A model generated the notes under the pieces. That model ran no database searches. It was not told the DNA's origin and saw nothing but the letters and a program-made list of their open reading frames with translations. This document shows positions 29,550 through 40,327 of a stretch of 64,000 bases of DNA, in pieces; position 1 is the first letter of the stretch; each line of letters opens with the position of its first letter. Position numbers and translations under genes: made by a program. Source of the DNA: Cordylochernes scorpioides (taxonomy: Eukaryota; Arthropoda; Arachnida; Pseudoscorpiones; Chernetidae); assembly GCA_030710605.1 (NCBI GenBank), contig CP092872.1, positions 5,032,715 to 5,096,714 on the forward strand, written 5' to 3'.

Positions 29550-29880
29550 GCATTAATCCTTACCGCTCACAAGAGTATTTTAGGTCGCCATCTAGTGAAA
29601 CAAAAATAAACTAAACGTTGATTCAATTTGTACCTTGATAGTTAGCCAACCCGATTTCTTAATAAATCAGGAAAAACCAACCATATACGCGTTTCGGGCT
29701 GTAGGCCCTCGTCTGCGTGATGCAGGCTGTACCTCTAAAACCAAATATTTGTTCCTAGAGGCTTTTCCCAAGAAATGGGTATTTATATATAAAAAGGCAT
29801 ATATTGGATCACAAACAAAAATTTATTTACCTATATTTGAGTTGAATGAACACCAACCTATGTCAAAGTACAACTTATTC
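29550..29880 (-). mobile_element. Penelope-like A' copy abutting a decayed family C end
   Basis: A' left end AGAAGGCATTAATCCTTACC and CGCCATCTAGTGAAAC, then hammerhead relic 29679-29722 (CAGACGA, GGGC-CTACA-GCCC, GAAAC, ACGCGT). U4 is changed to A, so it should be inactive. From 29795 AAAAGGCATATATTGGATCA and TTGAATGAACACCAACC are a mutated family C end. Confidence 0.6.
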
Positions 29881-29912
29881 TTCTTCTTCTTTCTTATCTC
29901 CACTCAATAATA

Positions 29913-30137
29913 TTAAGGTATCAAGCTTGTAAAGCTGAGACTTTTGATGATGTCTGCCGGGGGAGAGTAGAGCTCATCAATGGATGAGTCAATACAGTCA
30001 ATAATGTGTTTTGGGGTTGCAGGCTGAGAATTGCACTTAGTACATAGTGGGAAAACCCTGCATCCATTCTGGAAATTCATTGTCCGTAGATGACCAGACT
30101 TAAGTCTGGAAATCAAAAGAAATCTGGAAAACAACAA
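29913..30137 (-). pseudogene. LINE polyprotein C-terminal zinc-motif remnant
   Basis: A 74-codon minus frame reads RLKSGHLRTMNF, QNGCRVFPLCTKC, NSQPATPKHIIDC. The RLKSGH start and C-x2-C-x8-H-x3-C motif are typical of the region following the RNase H-like domain in several LINE polyproteins. Nearly identical to 32803-33006 on the other strand, so both come from one family. The remainder is absent. Confidence 0.65.
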
Positions 30138-30169
30138 CGTATTTATTTTATATAAACAAGCTCATCGCT

Positions 30170-31310
30170 CAAAGGTAAATAACTGGGTTAAAAGAAAGTT
30201 TTACAAAGAATACAATACCACAACATCAGCGAATGTTGTACTAAAGCTTGGTGTGTAAGTTCTGTTACCTAAATGGAATAATACAACTCCACCAGAGTGT
30301 AAAAGAGTACTTTCTGTAAGATATGTATAGCATAATAGCAGTCAACAAGTTTATTAAAGGTTGGAGAACACGGGTTTTACACTAATGCAATACTACATCA
30401 GTGAATGTTGTACTAAAGTATGGAGTGTAAGAGCTGTTACCTAAACGGAATAATATTAGGCGACCACACACACAGAACATAAAATAGTATTCGCCGGTCA
30501 CATGTATATAGAATAATAATCCACAAGTGTACTAAAGGTTAGAAAACATATGTGTTATACACCAGTGTCATAACACCACCAAAGCAGCGAATGTTGTACT
30601 AAAGCTTGTAGTATAAGTGCTGTTAACTAAATGTAATAATACACAGCACCAGAGTATAAAAAGTACGTTCTGTTACACATTTAGCATTATAATCCACAAG
30701 TGTATTCAAGATTAGAGAACATATGTGTTATACACCAGTGCCATAACACCATCAAAGCAGCAAATGTTGTACTAAAGCTTGGTATGTAAGTGCTGTTAAC
30801 TAAATGTAAGAATACAACACCACCAGAGTGTAAAAGAGTATTTTCTGTTACACACATGTAGCATTATAATAGCCCACAAGTGTACTAAGGATTGGAGAAC
30901 ATGTGTATTGCACCAAATGCAATACCACAACAGCGAATGTTGTACTAAAGCTTGTAGTATAAGTGCTGTTAACTAAATGTAATAATACAACAGCACCAGA
31001 GTAGAAAATAGTATTTTCTGTTACAATATATAGCATTATAATCCACAAGTGTACTAAAGGTTAGAAAACATACGTGTTATACACCAATGCCATAACACCA
31101 TCAAATCAGCGAATGTTGTACTAAAGCTTGGTATGTAAGTGCTGTAACCTAAACGGAATAATATAAGATGACCACACACAGAGAGTGTAAAAGAGTATTT
31201 TCTGTTACATATATACCTTTATAACAGTCCACAAGTGTGCTAAAGGTTAGAGAACATACGTGTTATACCCACTGCTATAACAACATCAGCGAATGCAAGG
31301 TTTGGTGTGT
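30170..31310. repeat. ~175-bp satellite, about 6-7 units
   Basis: GCGAATGTTGTACTAAAGCT recurs at 30231, 30403, 30589, 30772, 30935, 31111 and (truncated) 31291. Between them are AAGTGCTGTTAACTAAATGT, ACACCACCAGAGTGTAAAAG and CCACAAGTGTACTAAAGGTT. Spacing is 163-186 bases. Units differ by about 10-15% by eye. Confidence 0.85.
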
Positions 31311-31479
31311 TAATTCAGCCTGTGTGCCCCAGGGCTAACATTATTCACAAATATTCCTCAGATTTATCACCAGGCAGTAAACACTTCCAGCAATTATTCA
31401 AAGTGCTATAAATTTGTTGGCAGGCAATAACTTAAACTGCTCCATATTTCTTCATTATTGAATCTCTTATTGATTGGTA
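31311..31479. other. Unannotated sequence between satellite and LTR-2
   Basis: Nothing recognised. Confidence 0.35.
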
Positions 31480-31790
31480 CGCCATTGTTGGGGAAATTAG
31501 ACCATTGTTACAGCTTTGCTCTGTGTCTTTTCTATTTCTGCGTATATAAGAGATTCTATTGGTCCATTTGGATAAGGAAAGCGAAGACTAAAACACGGCT
31601 GATTCCACACTCGTCTTTTCAGTGATACGCTAACCTATGCACGGTGGATTCTGTGGCTACTGGACATGTGTCGGACCTGGAGGCTGTTGGGCTCTGTGCT
31701 GCCTGGAGTATAAGAGCTCCATCTAGGCTTCCTTTCGATAGTTAATCTGTATAAGACTGGTGGTAATAATAAAGCTGAATGTGTGTATAT
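31480..31790 (+). mobile_element. LTR-2-like block with TATA box and polyadenylation signal
   Basis: GCGTATATAAGAGATTC near 31540 is a good TATA box. GGAGTATAAGAGCTCC and CTTCCTTTCGATAGTTAATC follow, and AATAATAAAGCTG at about 31767 fits a polyadenylation signal before a GT-rich end. The 3' part recurs inverted at 9300-9392 and 63245-63420. This looks like U3-R-U5 of an LTR retrotransposon, but the exact TG/CA borders are unclear. Confidence 0.45.
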
Positions 31791-31829
31791 ATAAGACACT
31801 CTCGGCATCTAGAGAATGTAGACAGTGGT

Positions 31830-32095
31830 AAATAACTTTGATTCTTAAAAATAAGAAACATTTCGGCCAGAAAAGGTTTTAAATATTTCAACATTTCGAT
31901 AAAAACCTTTGTCCTTATTATAAATGCCAGCCAGGAAACTTCTATCCTCAATATATCTTTGACTCGTGTGTTAAAACCTACTACTCTTTTTCGCGATGAA
32001 TTTGTATAACTGGCGAAACTGGTGAAATAATTCACCATTAATGAGCCAGGCCATCCCAAAATTTAATCCTTGCAGTAAAGACAGTAGGGAGTTGC
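31830..32095 (-). repeat. Decayed family E-like and R-like fragments
   Basis: ATTTCAACATTTCGATAAAA, CCTTTGTCCTTATTATAAAT is an inverted hammerhead relic related to family E. TTCACCATTAATGAGCCAGG and CTTGCAGTAAAGACAGTAGG at 32028-32090 are an R half copy. Confidence 0.45.
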
Positions 32096-32795
32096 TCAGG
32101 TTTACAAAAAGGGAACAAATATGGGTATATAGTTTATAATTTAGAATACAGATATAAAGTAAACAATAGTAAACAAATGAAACACAATATTCAAGCCCTG
32201 GTACGATAGGGAATGCTATCAAATGAAAAACACAACTAAATCAAGCTTAAAGAAATATACTAATTCAGCCGAAGAGCAGGACCGAAAAAATACATAGAAG
32301 ATAGGAAGAAATACTTAAAATTACTAAAAACAAAAAGAGATAAATTTAATAAAGACTAAATAGACAAAATAAAAAATGCTAGAGATCCCAAGGAATCTAT
32401 AGATGTCAATATGACCTTTTTAATTGTCATTTATCAGCCGAAGAACAAAGCTCTATGCAATATTAAGAAAAGTAAAAAGAGCAGTAAAATGTCACATTTG
32501 TACTATTTTGTTCACATTATATGCAATATGTTAATATATTCTCTACTGTCTGCTTTTAGCTTATTTCCATAGTCTCATTAAATATCCGCACCAAGAATTA
32601 GCGTCCTCTAACATTAGAAGATCGATAAAAACGATATTAAAGAGGTATGGATGATAAAAATGGCGGAACATATTTAAGAGTTACCATCGAGGAGTCAGTC
32701 TTCTGGTTCTCTAAAGTTCGGGCATGCTAGAGAAAGTTATGTAAAATATTTTATTATGGCTCTCTAACATTCGGGACAGCTAGCTATTTTTATCA
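32096..32795. other. Unannotated sequence
   Basis: AT-rich. TGGTTCTCTAAAGTTCGGGC and TGGCTCTCTAACATTCGGGA near 32706 and 32757 are short direct repeats. No gene. Confidence 0.4.
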
Positions 32796-32802
32796 ACATT
32801 CT

Positions 32803-33035
32803 TTGATTTTCAGACTTAAGTCTGGTCATGTACGGACAATGACTTTCCAGAATGGTTGCAGGGTTTCCCCACTATGTACTAAGTGCAATTCTCAGCCTGC
32901 AACCCCAAAACACATCATTGACTGTATTGACTCATCCATTGATGAGCTCTACTCTTCCCCAGCAGACACCATCAACAAACTCTACAATCTTGATACCCTG
33001 ATTTGATTGAGTGGATATATGAAAGAAGAAGATGA
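32803..33035 (+). pseudogene. LINE polyprotein C-terminal zinc-motif remnant
   Basis: Frame RLKSGHVRTMTF, QNGCRVSPLCTKC, NSQPATPKHIIDC, then SIDELYSSPADTINKLYNL ending at TGA (33004). Same C-x2-C-x8-H-x3-C motif as 29913-30137. The 3' flank GAAAGAAGAAGATGAGA is the usual purine-rich LINE 3' end, also seen at 44411-44470. Confidence 0.65.
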
Positions 33036-33099
33036 GATATATTAATGTAAAATATATTATTATGGTTCTATTAACACAAAGCAATAACGCGCCATCTAT

Positions 33100-33515
33100 A
33101 CATATAAAATAAAAGGATTTAAAAGCACGAGTGTTTATTTTATACACAATTACAAACTTCTACTGTCCTTACTGCGATGAAAAATATATTGGGAGGGCTT
33201 GGCTCATCAGTGGTGAACCCTCCCAGCGGTTTCGCCAATTTAATCCACCAGACCGTTTCTCAGAGCTATAATACTATATTGGACGATTCTGCTTATATAT
33301 GTAGCACTGAAGGATGGAAGCAGAATCGTCCAATACAGTATTAGAGCTCTGAGAAGCGGTCTGGTGGATTAAATTGGCGAAACCGCTGGGAGAGTTCACC
33401 CCTGATGAGCCAAGCCCCCCCAATATATCTTTCAATCGCAGTAAGGACAGTAGAAGGTTGTATTATGTATAAAAGAAACATTCGTGCTTTTAAATCCTTT
33501 CATTTTATATTATGG
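33100..33515. repeat. R palindrome, ~416 bp, near-perfect arms
   Basis: Arms of about 200 bases meet near 33305. From outside in: AAAAGGATTTAAAAGCACGA, CTTCTACTGTCCTTACTGCG, GGGAGGGCTTGGCTCATCAG, AGCGGTTTCGCCAATTTAAT and TTGGACGATTCTGCTTATAT, each with its inverse on the right. Half copies lie at 10003, 14350, 18600 and 48930. R has no coding capacity and looks like a mobile fold-back or the ends of a larger element. Confidence 0.85.
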
Positions 33516-33689
33516 TTCTATAACTCTCCATCCTGCTAGAGAAATACATGTAGAATTTATATCAAAGAGATATCCATCCTCTAAAGCGCCTGTTATTTTC
33601 GCTTTTTCATTTCGGCACATAATTGTACTTTATGGAAAATAATTTTAGATATTATGATACCTTTTTTAGCGTGCCATCTGTTATCAAAA

Positions 33690-33815
33690 ATTCGAAAGTA
33701 TTATAGACGTGTATGTTTCTTTTTAAAATAAAAGTTCCATTACAGTAAGGGCAGTAGAAATTGTTTTATTTTTAAATTGATCATACGCGTCTATAAAGGT
33801 TTCGAATTTTAGATA
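33690..33815. repeat. Inverted repeat, ~45-bp arms
   Basis: TTCGAAAGTATTATAGACGT and its inverse ACGCGTCTATAAAGGTTTCG enclose AGTAAGGGCAGTAGAAATTG. Close relative of the palindrome at 34721. Confidence 0.65.
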
Positions 33816-33818
33816 TAA

Positions 33819-34650
33819 CTAGACGAATGACCCGGGCAACGCCCGGGTTTACCCGATTAAATGTTTTATTCAAACACTATTCGTTACAATTATAAATTGG
33901 CGCCGTGGATGTCACTCTTGTGAAACGTCCCGCTCCAAACTTTACAGTCAGATTAGTTACGATATAAATCTTCAAATCGAGCGAGCGTCTATAAATATTT
34001 CGATTTAGATCAAGTATTCTAATTATTAAGCGAACTATTATTAATAAAATTTTGAGAAGATTTCGATTTTAAACGTATTTATAACCTTGATAGAGGGCGC
34101 TGTTCGTGAGCTAAGTAGAATAATTTGAATATATAGTTTTAATATTTAATTTATATATAATTTAAAATAGCCTATCGTTTTCCTCGTATTTTTTTACCTA
34201 TGTATGGAAATTTTGGTTTGAATTAGTGAACTACTGCGAATTTGTATACCGGACATACAAACCAACAAACAAACATACAAACATTCATTTTTATATATAT
34301 AGAAGATATAATATAAATGAGTTTTAAAAATTGTTAAAAAAAAATACATCGGCCGGGAATCGAACCCAGGCCGCCCGCGTGGCAGGCGAGCATTCTACCA
34401 CTGAGCCACCGATGCGTATACAAAATGGCCATATTTGGGTATTCATTCCATTCTGGATTACTCCGCGTAAAAAAAATAGTTCTTCAAATTAAAAAAAGAA
34501 ATAGCCAAAAATAATAAGCAAAATGTAGCCAAAAATTTTCCTCAGGTTTATAAAAAGCGACATGCAAAATTTGGAACCTATTGGTTCAGTAGTTTTTTAG
34601 TTTATCGCGAAACAGACAGACAGACAGGAATTGACTTTTATATATATAGA
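33819..34650 (-). mobile_element. Helitron-like element, nested or chimeric, carrying tRNA-Gly
   Basis: On the minus strand the 3' end is CCCGGGCGTTGCCCGGG, ten bases, CTAG, then T. The 33819-33925 part matches the element at 14951. From about 34090 to 34310 the sequence instead matches the element at 39776 (GATAGAGGGCGCTGTTCGTG, ATTTGTATACCGGACATACA). A first 5'-type end (TCTATATATATAAAAATG, minus) lies at 34310 and a second (TCTATATATATAAAAGTC) at 34650, with tRNA-Gly between. The simplest reading is one Helitron inserted into another. No RepHel coding. Confidence 0.55.
34345..34415 (-). tRNA. tRNA-Gly(GCC), complete cloverleaf, inside a Helitron
   Basis: 71 nt. Acceptor GCATCGG/CCGATGT (first pair G.T), D arm GGCTCAGTGGTAGAATGCT, anticodon arm CCTGCCACGCGGG with GCC, T arm CTGGGTTCGATTCCCGG (its first pair, the C and G here, included). 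Boxes A and B are intact. The G.T terminal pair and the position within a repeated Helitron, with a broken sister at 15098-15160, suggest a captured copy that may not be the functional gene. Confidence 0.8.
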
Positions 34651-34720
34651 GATTTGAAATTGTTGTATACCAATTGCATATTACGATGCACTAGCGCGCC
34701 ATCTGTTATGAAAATTAGAA

Positions 34721-34885
34721 ACTATTTTAGACGCGTAAGATTATTTTTTTTTTCGGAATTAAACAATTTCTACTGCCCTTACTGCAATGTATACCTTATA
34801 TTTTTTCATTGCGGTAAGGGCAGTAGAATTGTTTAATTAAAAAAAAAGAATCTTATGCGTCTAAAATAGTTTCTAATTGTCATAA
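34721..34885. repeat. Palindrome, ~75-bp arms
   Basis: GAAACTATTTTAGACGCGTA and its inverse ACGCGTCTAAAATAGTTTC-type right end (TGCGTCTAAAATAGTTTC) enclose TTTCTACTGCCCTTACTGCA and its inverse. Related to the R family through the CTACTG.CCTTACTGC block. Confidence 0.8.
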
Positions 34886-35900
34886 ATTGCATATATTATA
34901 GGAATGCTTTAACTAAAACCGATACAACCATTTTTGTATATATTATATATATTATATTGTTTATTAATTTTGATATCTTTGTTTATATTTCATTGTATAT
35001 TTAAAATATAGACAAAATGTATGTTTTAAGCGTTTACATATATCAGATCTTTTATAACTTGGCTATAGCTTTATCCGAATGGTTTTATTTGGAAAGGGCG
35101 ATAGTTGGTTGTGTAACTTTGGAATAGAATATGTAAAAATGTTCTATGCAAATCAAATTTACTCAATAACAACCGAGAAATATACAATTTAAGACTTTAC
35201 AAAGAAAATTCTACCGTTTCAAATGGAGCTAACCAGAGAAACAACAACCAAATTAAGGGATTCTACTCGAAAGGTGTAAATTGCTCAGCTCTGACACATT
35301 TCACTTTGTAAAAAGACCAGAAGCCATTTAATCAAGTTCTCCAGGATTGTTTTCTCGAATTAAATTTGAAATGTAAACTATGCCGGTTGTTTCTTTCCTT
35401 CAGAGGTCTGAGATGCTAATTCTGGAGTTCTTCTCCTCTGCCAGGTTTCTTGATGTTTAAATTACTTCTTCACCTCTAATTGTTTCGCTAACTCGGGTGT
35501 CTAATTGGCCCTATTCATTAATTGAACACTTTTAAATAGATTATTGCTATGTTTAAAGCAGGGGGAAAACTTTAAAACATATTTTTTAAACTGTAAAAAC
35601 AAACATTGCGTTCAAAATAGTTTATATATAGTAATGCAGATAACCCGAATATGTATTCTAATTAATTGATGGACAATTTATTATCTAATTAGCAATACTT
35701 TATGCTGTGTTTTAGGTAGTTTAATAGATTTATACTGTCTTTACTGCTGTGTCTATACTGTCTATTTCTTCTTGAATAGATTCACCAATAATTCTACCAA
35801 AATGCTGGATATACACATAGGATAACCAAACACTATTAAAGCAATATCATAGATTAAACTGCCAAACCATTGAGTGTTTTCACCATTGATGAGCTAAGGT
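34886..35900. other. Unannotated sequence
   Basis: AT-rich. 35230-35520 is less so, with a pyrimidine-rich stretch near 35390-35470. No frame or RNA recognised. Confidence 0.35.
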
Positions 35901-35904
35901 TTCT

Positions 35905-36178
35905 AATATACACTCATGGACAAAACTTAAGGATGCAGAAAGTCTTTAATATAACCATTCATATATATTTTTGAAGGAGAAAGAGGGAATTTAGTTCATA
36001 CTTGGTTATCTCGTGTGCCTTCAAAAAAATCACTGTAATATCTTTCAGTGTTATTGTCTGAATCCCGATATACATGCTGAAAGGTACAACTTCCTTAAGA
36101 TTTGTCCACTGAATCTGAACCCGAATATACATGCTGAAAGAGGTACAACTTCCTAAGATTTGTCCATGAGTCTATATT
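35905..36178 (+). mobile_element. Mariner-like MITE, family D, near complete
   Basis: The left end is TATACACTCATGGACAAAAC at 35910. The interior contains TTATCTCGTGTGCCTTC and TGTCTGAATCCCGATATACA. The right end, duplicated in part, is CTTCCTTAAGATTTGTCCA and again TTTGTCCATGAGTCTATATT at 36178. TA-flanked inverted ends fit a Tc1/mariner-derived MITE. Confidence 0.65.
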
Positions 36179-36389
36179 ACGTTTAATATTTTGTTTTTTT
36201 TTCACTCAATTAATGTGTCTCTAAACACGCTTTTGCGTGTTTTCAGATAATGCCGCTAATATAGGAGTAGACTTGTCCCAGGTACCGAAATTAATTTGAC
36301 ACAGTTATCTCCCTATAGATAAATACCATATATACATATATTCATTTTGGTCATTGAATGGTCTAGCCACTCTACCAGACAAACCTATA

Positions 36390-36575
36390 TTTGGCAGATT
36401 GTGAAGATTCCATTACACCACTTATGGATCTCAAGAATTAAGTCGTCCCTAGTACGAGGCATTAGCCGAAAACCATTGTCTCTAAGTGGACACTTCTCAG
36501 TTTGCCAAAGCTGGTGTTGTGGCTTTGTCACCGATCTGAGGTCGCTAGTCTGTAGAGACAGTCAATAGACGTCAT
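36390..36575 (+). repeat. Family G repeat with decayed hammerhead (36443-36490)
   Basis: GGCAGATTGTGAAGATTCCA starts the unit. The motif reads AGTACGA, GGCATTAGCC, GAAAAC, CATTGTC, TCTAAGTGG, then CCAAAGCTGGTGTTGTGGCT. Compared with 43143 the CTG of the core is lost, so it is inactive. The 73-codon frame through it is not a gene. Confidence 0.6.
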
Positions 36576-37114
36576 CTAAGTTTTACTTATATATCGACAA
36601 AGGAAGCGACCTTTATATTTAAACAAAAGATAATGGTATTTCCCCTGATAACCTTGTATACAGTTATGATGAGATACTGAATAGAAGAATAAATATTGGA
36701 TAGATTAGATCCTGCATAAGTTCTATTCATTCTTTGCTTCCTTCTCACCCAATATGTAACTAAGAACATGGATGCAAATCAACAACAAGCTCTCTCCATC
36801 GTCCAAACCTTCCGTGATATCGCGGTAGTTAAGAAGTTGACAACGTATCAAAATTAGTTTTCAACTTAAAAAACAAATGTTGCATGCTACGCCTTTTTAA
36901 AAATGGTTTTTAAACTATTAGTAGTCACGCAAGAGGCCAAGTTAGAAATTATTAGATAGGCGGAATTATCTCTTGTTGAAAAAAAAACAAGTTAGCTTGG
37001 ATTAATCACGACCTTTTTGTACTTTTAACATGTTCATCTGGATTCCTCTTTGTATAAAAATACATCTTTGATACTCATTTCAAGAACTTACAAGAAAACA
37101 TTTATAAATATATA
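36576..37114. other. Unannotated sequence
   Basis: Nothing supported was seen. Confidence 0.4.
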
Positions 37115-37370
37115 TATATTAAAAATAAAGAAGACATATCCTGACCCAAAAGCACATGTGCTTTTTAGATGGTAGAGCGCCATCTAGTGAAACAGAAATA
37201 AACTAATCATTGATTCAACCTGTTCCCTAAACTTTGGCCAACCCAATTTCTTGATAAATCAAGAAAAGCCATCCACGAACGCGTTTCGCGCTGTTGGCGC
37301 TCTTCAGCGTGGATCAGGCCGTACAATTACGACCAAAAATATTTTTGGTCCCAGAAGCCTCTTTATTGTT
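37115..37370 (-). mobile_element. Penelope-like family A' copy
   Basis: AAGAAGACATATCCTGACCC, AGCACATGTGCTTTTTAGAT, AGAGCGCCATCTAGTGAAAC, TTCTTGATAAATCAAGAAAA, the hammerhead (37271-37314), then AATATTTTTGGTCCCAGAAG. Same layout as 19885. Confidence 0.7.
37271..37314 (-). ncRNA. Hammerhead ribozyme motif A6 (intact)
   Basis: The minus strand reads ATCCACG, CTGAAGA, GCGC-CAACA-GCGC, GAAAC, palindromic ACGCGT with triplet GTT, then CGTGGAT. Stem I is seven perfect pairs, stem II four, and all core bases are present. Predicted to cleave after GTT if transcribed, most efficiently as a dimer. Confidence 0.85.
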
Positions 37371-37379
37371 TTTTCATAT

Positions 37380-38790
37380 ATATATTTATAATTAATATTA
37401 TGAATTAAAACTATTATAATATTGTTATAATATTTTTATATTTAATCACCAAATTGTAATTAATCACATTTATCTATGTTTAATTTATCTTTGAATTTTG
37501 TAACAATTAACCAAAAGTTTCAATAAAATATATTGAATTGTCAACATGAATTCTCACCATGACAAAACGAGATAATAATGGCAAACAAATTCATATGTTA
37601 TAATGTTAAATGACTATTTAACATTATAATATGTTATAATGTTAAATAGCCATTTTACAATGTGAAATAAATTCTCTAATCCTATTTAATGCTTACATAT
37701 ACAACAATAAGTCAATTTATTACGTTTATTTACTTTATATTCTGTGTTAAATATATATAAACGAATATTTTACAACTATATTCTTACCTTTAAACATTAG
37801 TCAAAATATAATTGATATAAATTTATGTTTAGAAATATATGTGTGCAAGAAAATGTAAATTTATTTTATTTATAGAGGTAGAATTACCTTAGCGCTTTAT
37901 ATATATATATATATATTTGAATTTTATTTATAATAAAAATAAATAGTGATATTCACACCCTCTATTTTATTTTTAAAATAAATAAAAACATAAGATTATT
38001 TAGAAAGCGCGGGAAATATTTAATAAAACAGATATATATGATGTAAATATATTTATATATACATTTCAACTCTATATTATTTTTTTCTTTGAAAACTAAT
38101 CTAAAATGATGATGAAAAATAAAGAAACCGAATATTCTCAGGGAGCGCTTCGTTTTTATTAAAATCCAATCGATTTTTTCAGCTCTTTAATATTTATACT
38201 CTGTGAAAAATAAAATAAAATACGAGTCATATTTTAAATAAACGTCGATAAAATTTAGGAACACCCGACTGCCCGGCAGAATTTTACTCTATGTTTACTT
38301 TTACTTTTTTATATTTTGACCTTTGACCGCTTACTAAGTTATCGTTTGATCTGATGTTAAACCACATCGTCTGCATAGAAAATATTTCCTATACGTATTT
38401 TATTAAATATCTGCTTCGTGTTATTCTGTCAAAATATAAAATATATTTTCTATTTTATAAAAAAAAATATTTTTACTATTATAAATATAATATTTTATAA
38501 AAAATTCATAAATACAAAATATTCTATCAAATATTAGGTTGATACAAGAAATGAAGAGACATATTTTATAATATAATTTATAAGAGAGACATTTTTTCTT
38601 TTAATCTTCATTGAAAATGAAGATTTTAAATTGATTTTATAATATATATATATGCTATATATATTTGTTTTTACTATTTAGATTTGAATTTAAATTGAAA
38701 TTATAGTATGCCTATTATAAACATATATTAAGCTTAGTTTAATATACCGAATATATATATATATGTTTTGAAAATAGAGCAATCCATATT
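37380..38790. other. Very AT-rich unannotated sequence
   Basis: Extremely AT-rich with scattered (TA)n runs. ATGTTATAATGTTAAAT repeats near 37597-37650. No gene or element supported. Confidence 0.5.
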
Positions 38791-39080
38791 TAAATCATTA
38801 GATAATAAAAAGGCATTTCATTGAATTGAATAAAATATTTAATTGCCAATATTTCGGTTGGCTGAACGCCAAACCTTTACCAAGGCATTACATTTTTGTA
38901 TACACAGACACAGAGTCGCATAGTGTTATAGAAATGTTATATGTTATAGATAACACTATGCGGCGCTGAGTATATGTATACAAAAATGTAATGCCTTGAT
39001 AAAGGTTTGGCATTCAGCCAACCGAAATATTGGCAATTAAATATTTTATTCAATATATGCCTTTTTATTATCTAATATAT
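38790..39080. mobile_element. Head-to-head pair of Penelope-like family C ends, ~130-bp arms
   Basis: The minus motif is at 38850-38890, the plus motif at 38991-39033. The plus copy reads TGCC, TTGATAA, A, GGTTTGGC-ATTCA-GCCAACC, GAAATATT, GGCA. Compared with 16792, stem I changes TACC/GGTA to TGCC/GGCA and the first stem II pair changes from G.U to G-C, both pairing-preserving. The centre holds TAACACTATGCGGCGCTGAG and an inverse part. Confidence 0.7.
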
Positions 39081-39770
39081 ATGTGTGTTTAGATATATTG
39101 ATATATAAGTATCTTTTCTATCTTTTTCATTTGTCACTAGTGTCCTTAACGAGACATCGCCGCTTTGTTTTTATATTTGAACAAAATTTTGAATAGAGAT
39201 TTTTAATTTTTTTTTATATTATATCATATCAAAAATATATTATAATATTTTGCATGGAACATTTGATCATTAAACATTGAATTATAATTTATTTTATATT
39301 TGAAAATCAATAAAAGTTGGAATAATGTACAGGTTCTGTTGTGTATTTAGGGTTACCGTGTAGTTGTAAACAAATTAACTCGTACTAATCCTATATGTAT
39401 TTATTTAGACAATTATACAATATATTTATAATAGAGAAATTTAGATTAAACTCTAACTAACGACGTGGAGTTATTTACACAAGCCAGAAAACAAAGATAC
39501 AGAAAAGTGATGATAAAAAAAAGAATAATTATATTGACCGGTCATTATTTATATTATATAAAATTGACCATTGTCAATATGAAATATCTATCAGGTTCAT
39601 GATTATATGTATTACAAATTAAGATTAAGAAGAATAAAAAAAAAACATCGTTTGATTGGACAACTAGACGTTTGGGCTGAAGTCTGAAAAGCGAACGTGT
39701 GGTTGAGAAATATTAAGAAAATGATTTTTAAACAAATCGACTCATTTTAGGAATAATACGTTTCTTTATA
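39081..39770. other. Unannotated AT-rich sequence
   Basis: Nothing supported was seen. Confidence 0.4.
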
Positions 39771-39775
39771 GAATA

Positions 39776-40147
39776 CTAGACGGGTGACCCGGGCTTCGCC
39801 CCGGGATTGACCCGTGTGCATATCTACCCGAGTGATATATATTTAGATAAGATTTTTTAAATAATTGTTTGTTATTAGCATTTTCTATTTGTTTGCATCA
39901 GCATAATTTAATCTAATCTTTGATAGAGGGCGCTGTTCGTGAGCTAAGTAGAATAATTTGAATATATAGTTTTAATAATTGATTTATATATTTTTTAAAA
40001 TAGCCTATCGTCTTCCCCGTATTTTCTTACCTATGTATGGAAATTTTGGTTTGAATTAGTGAACTACTGCGAATTTGTATACCGGACATACAAACAAACA
40101 AACATACAAACAAACAAACATACAAGCATTTTTTTTATATATATAGG
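39776..40147 (-). mobile_element. Helitron-like element, ~372 bp
   Basis: The minus-strand 3' end is hairpin CCCGGGGCGAAGCCCGGG, ten bases, CTAG, then T. The opposite end is the (C)CTATATATATAAAA type after an AAACAAACAAACATAC run. The interior GATAGAGGGCGCTGTTCGTG and TTGAATTAGTGAACTACTGC match 34090-34270. Non-autonomous. Confidence 0.65.
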
Positions 40148-40327
40148 TGATACATAAGTCGAAGAGAAAAGCTTGTCCACGCATGACTTGTGTTTCGTTT
40201 TCTAAGACGAATTGGAAGATTGACGTTGTCTTATAATTGTCGAGTAGAATAGAATACTCAAAGTATTTGAGAAAAATAGCTTTAATATAATCAACATAAA
40301 TATTGATTATACATATTTTGGATAAAA

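Noticed and set aside
33370..33415. GGCGAAACC followed by CACTGATGAGCC in the R repeat looks like a circularly permuted hammerhead
   Set aside because: The order and a GCC/GGC stem II fit, but only CACCA lies where stem I and its loop must be, so no fold is possible.
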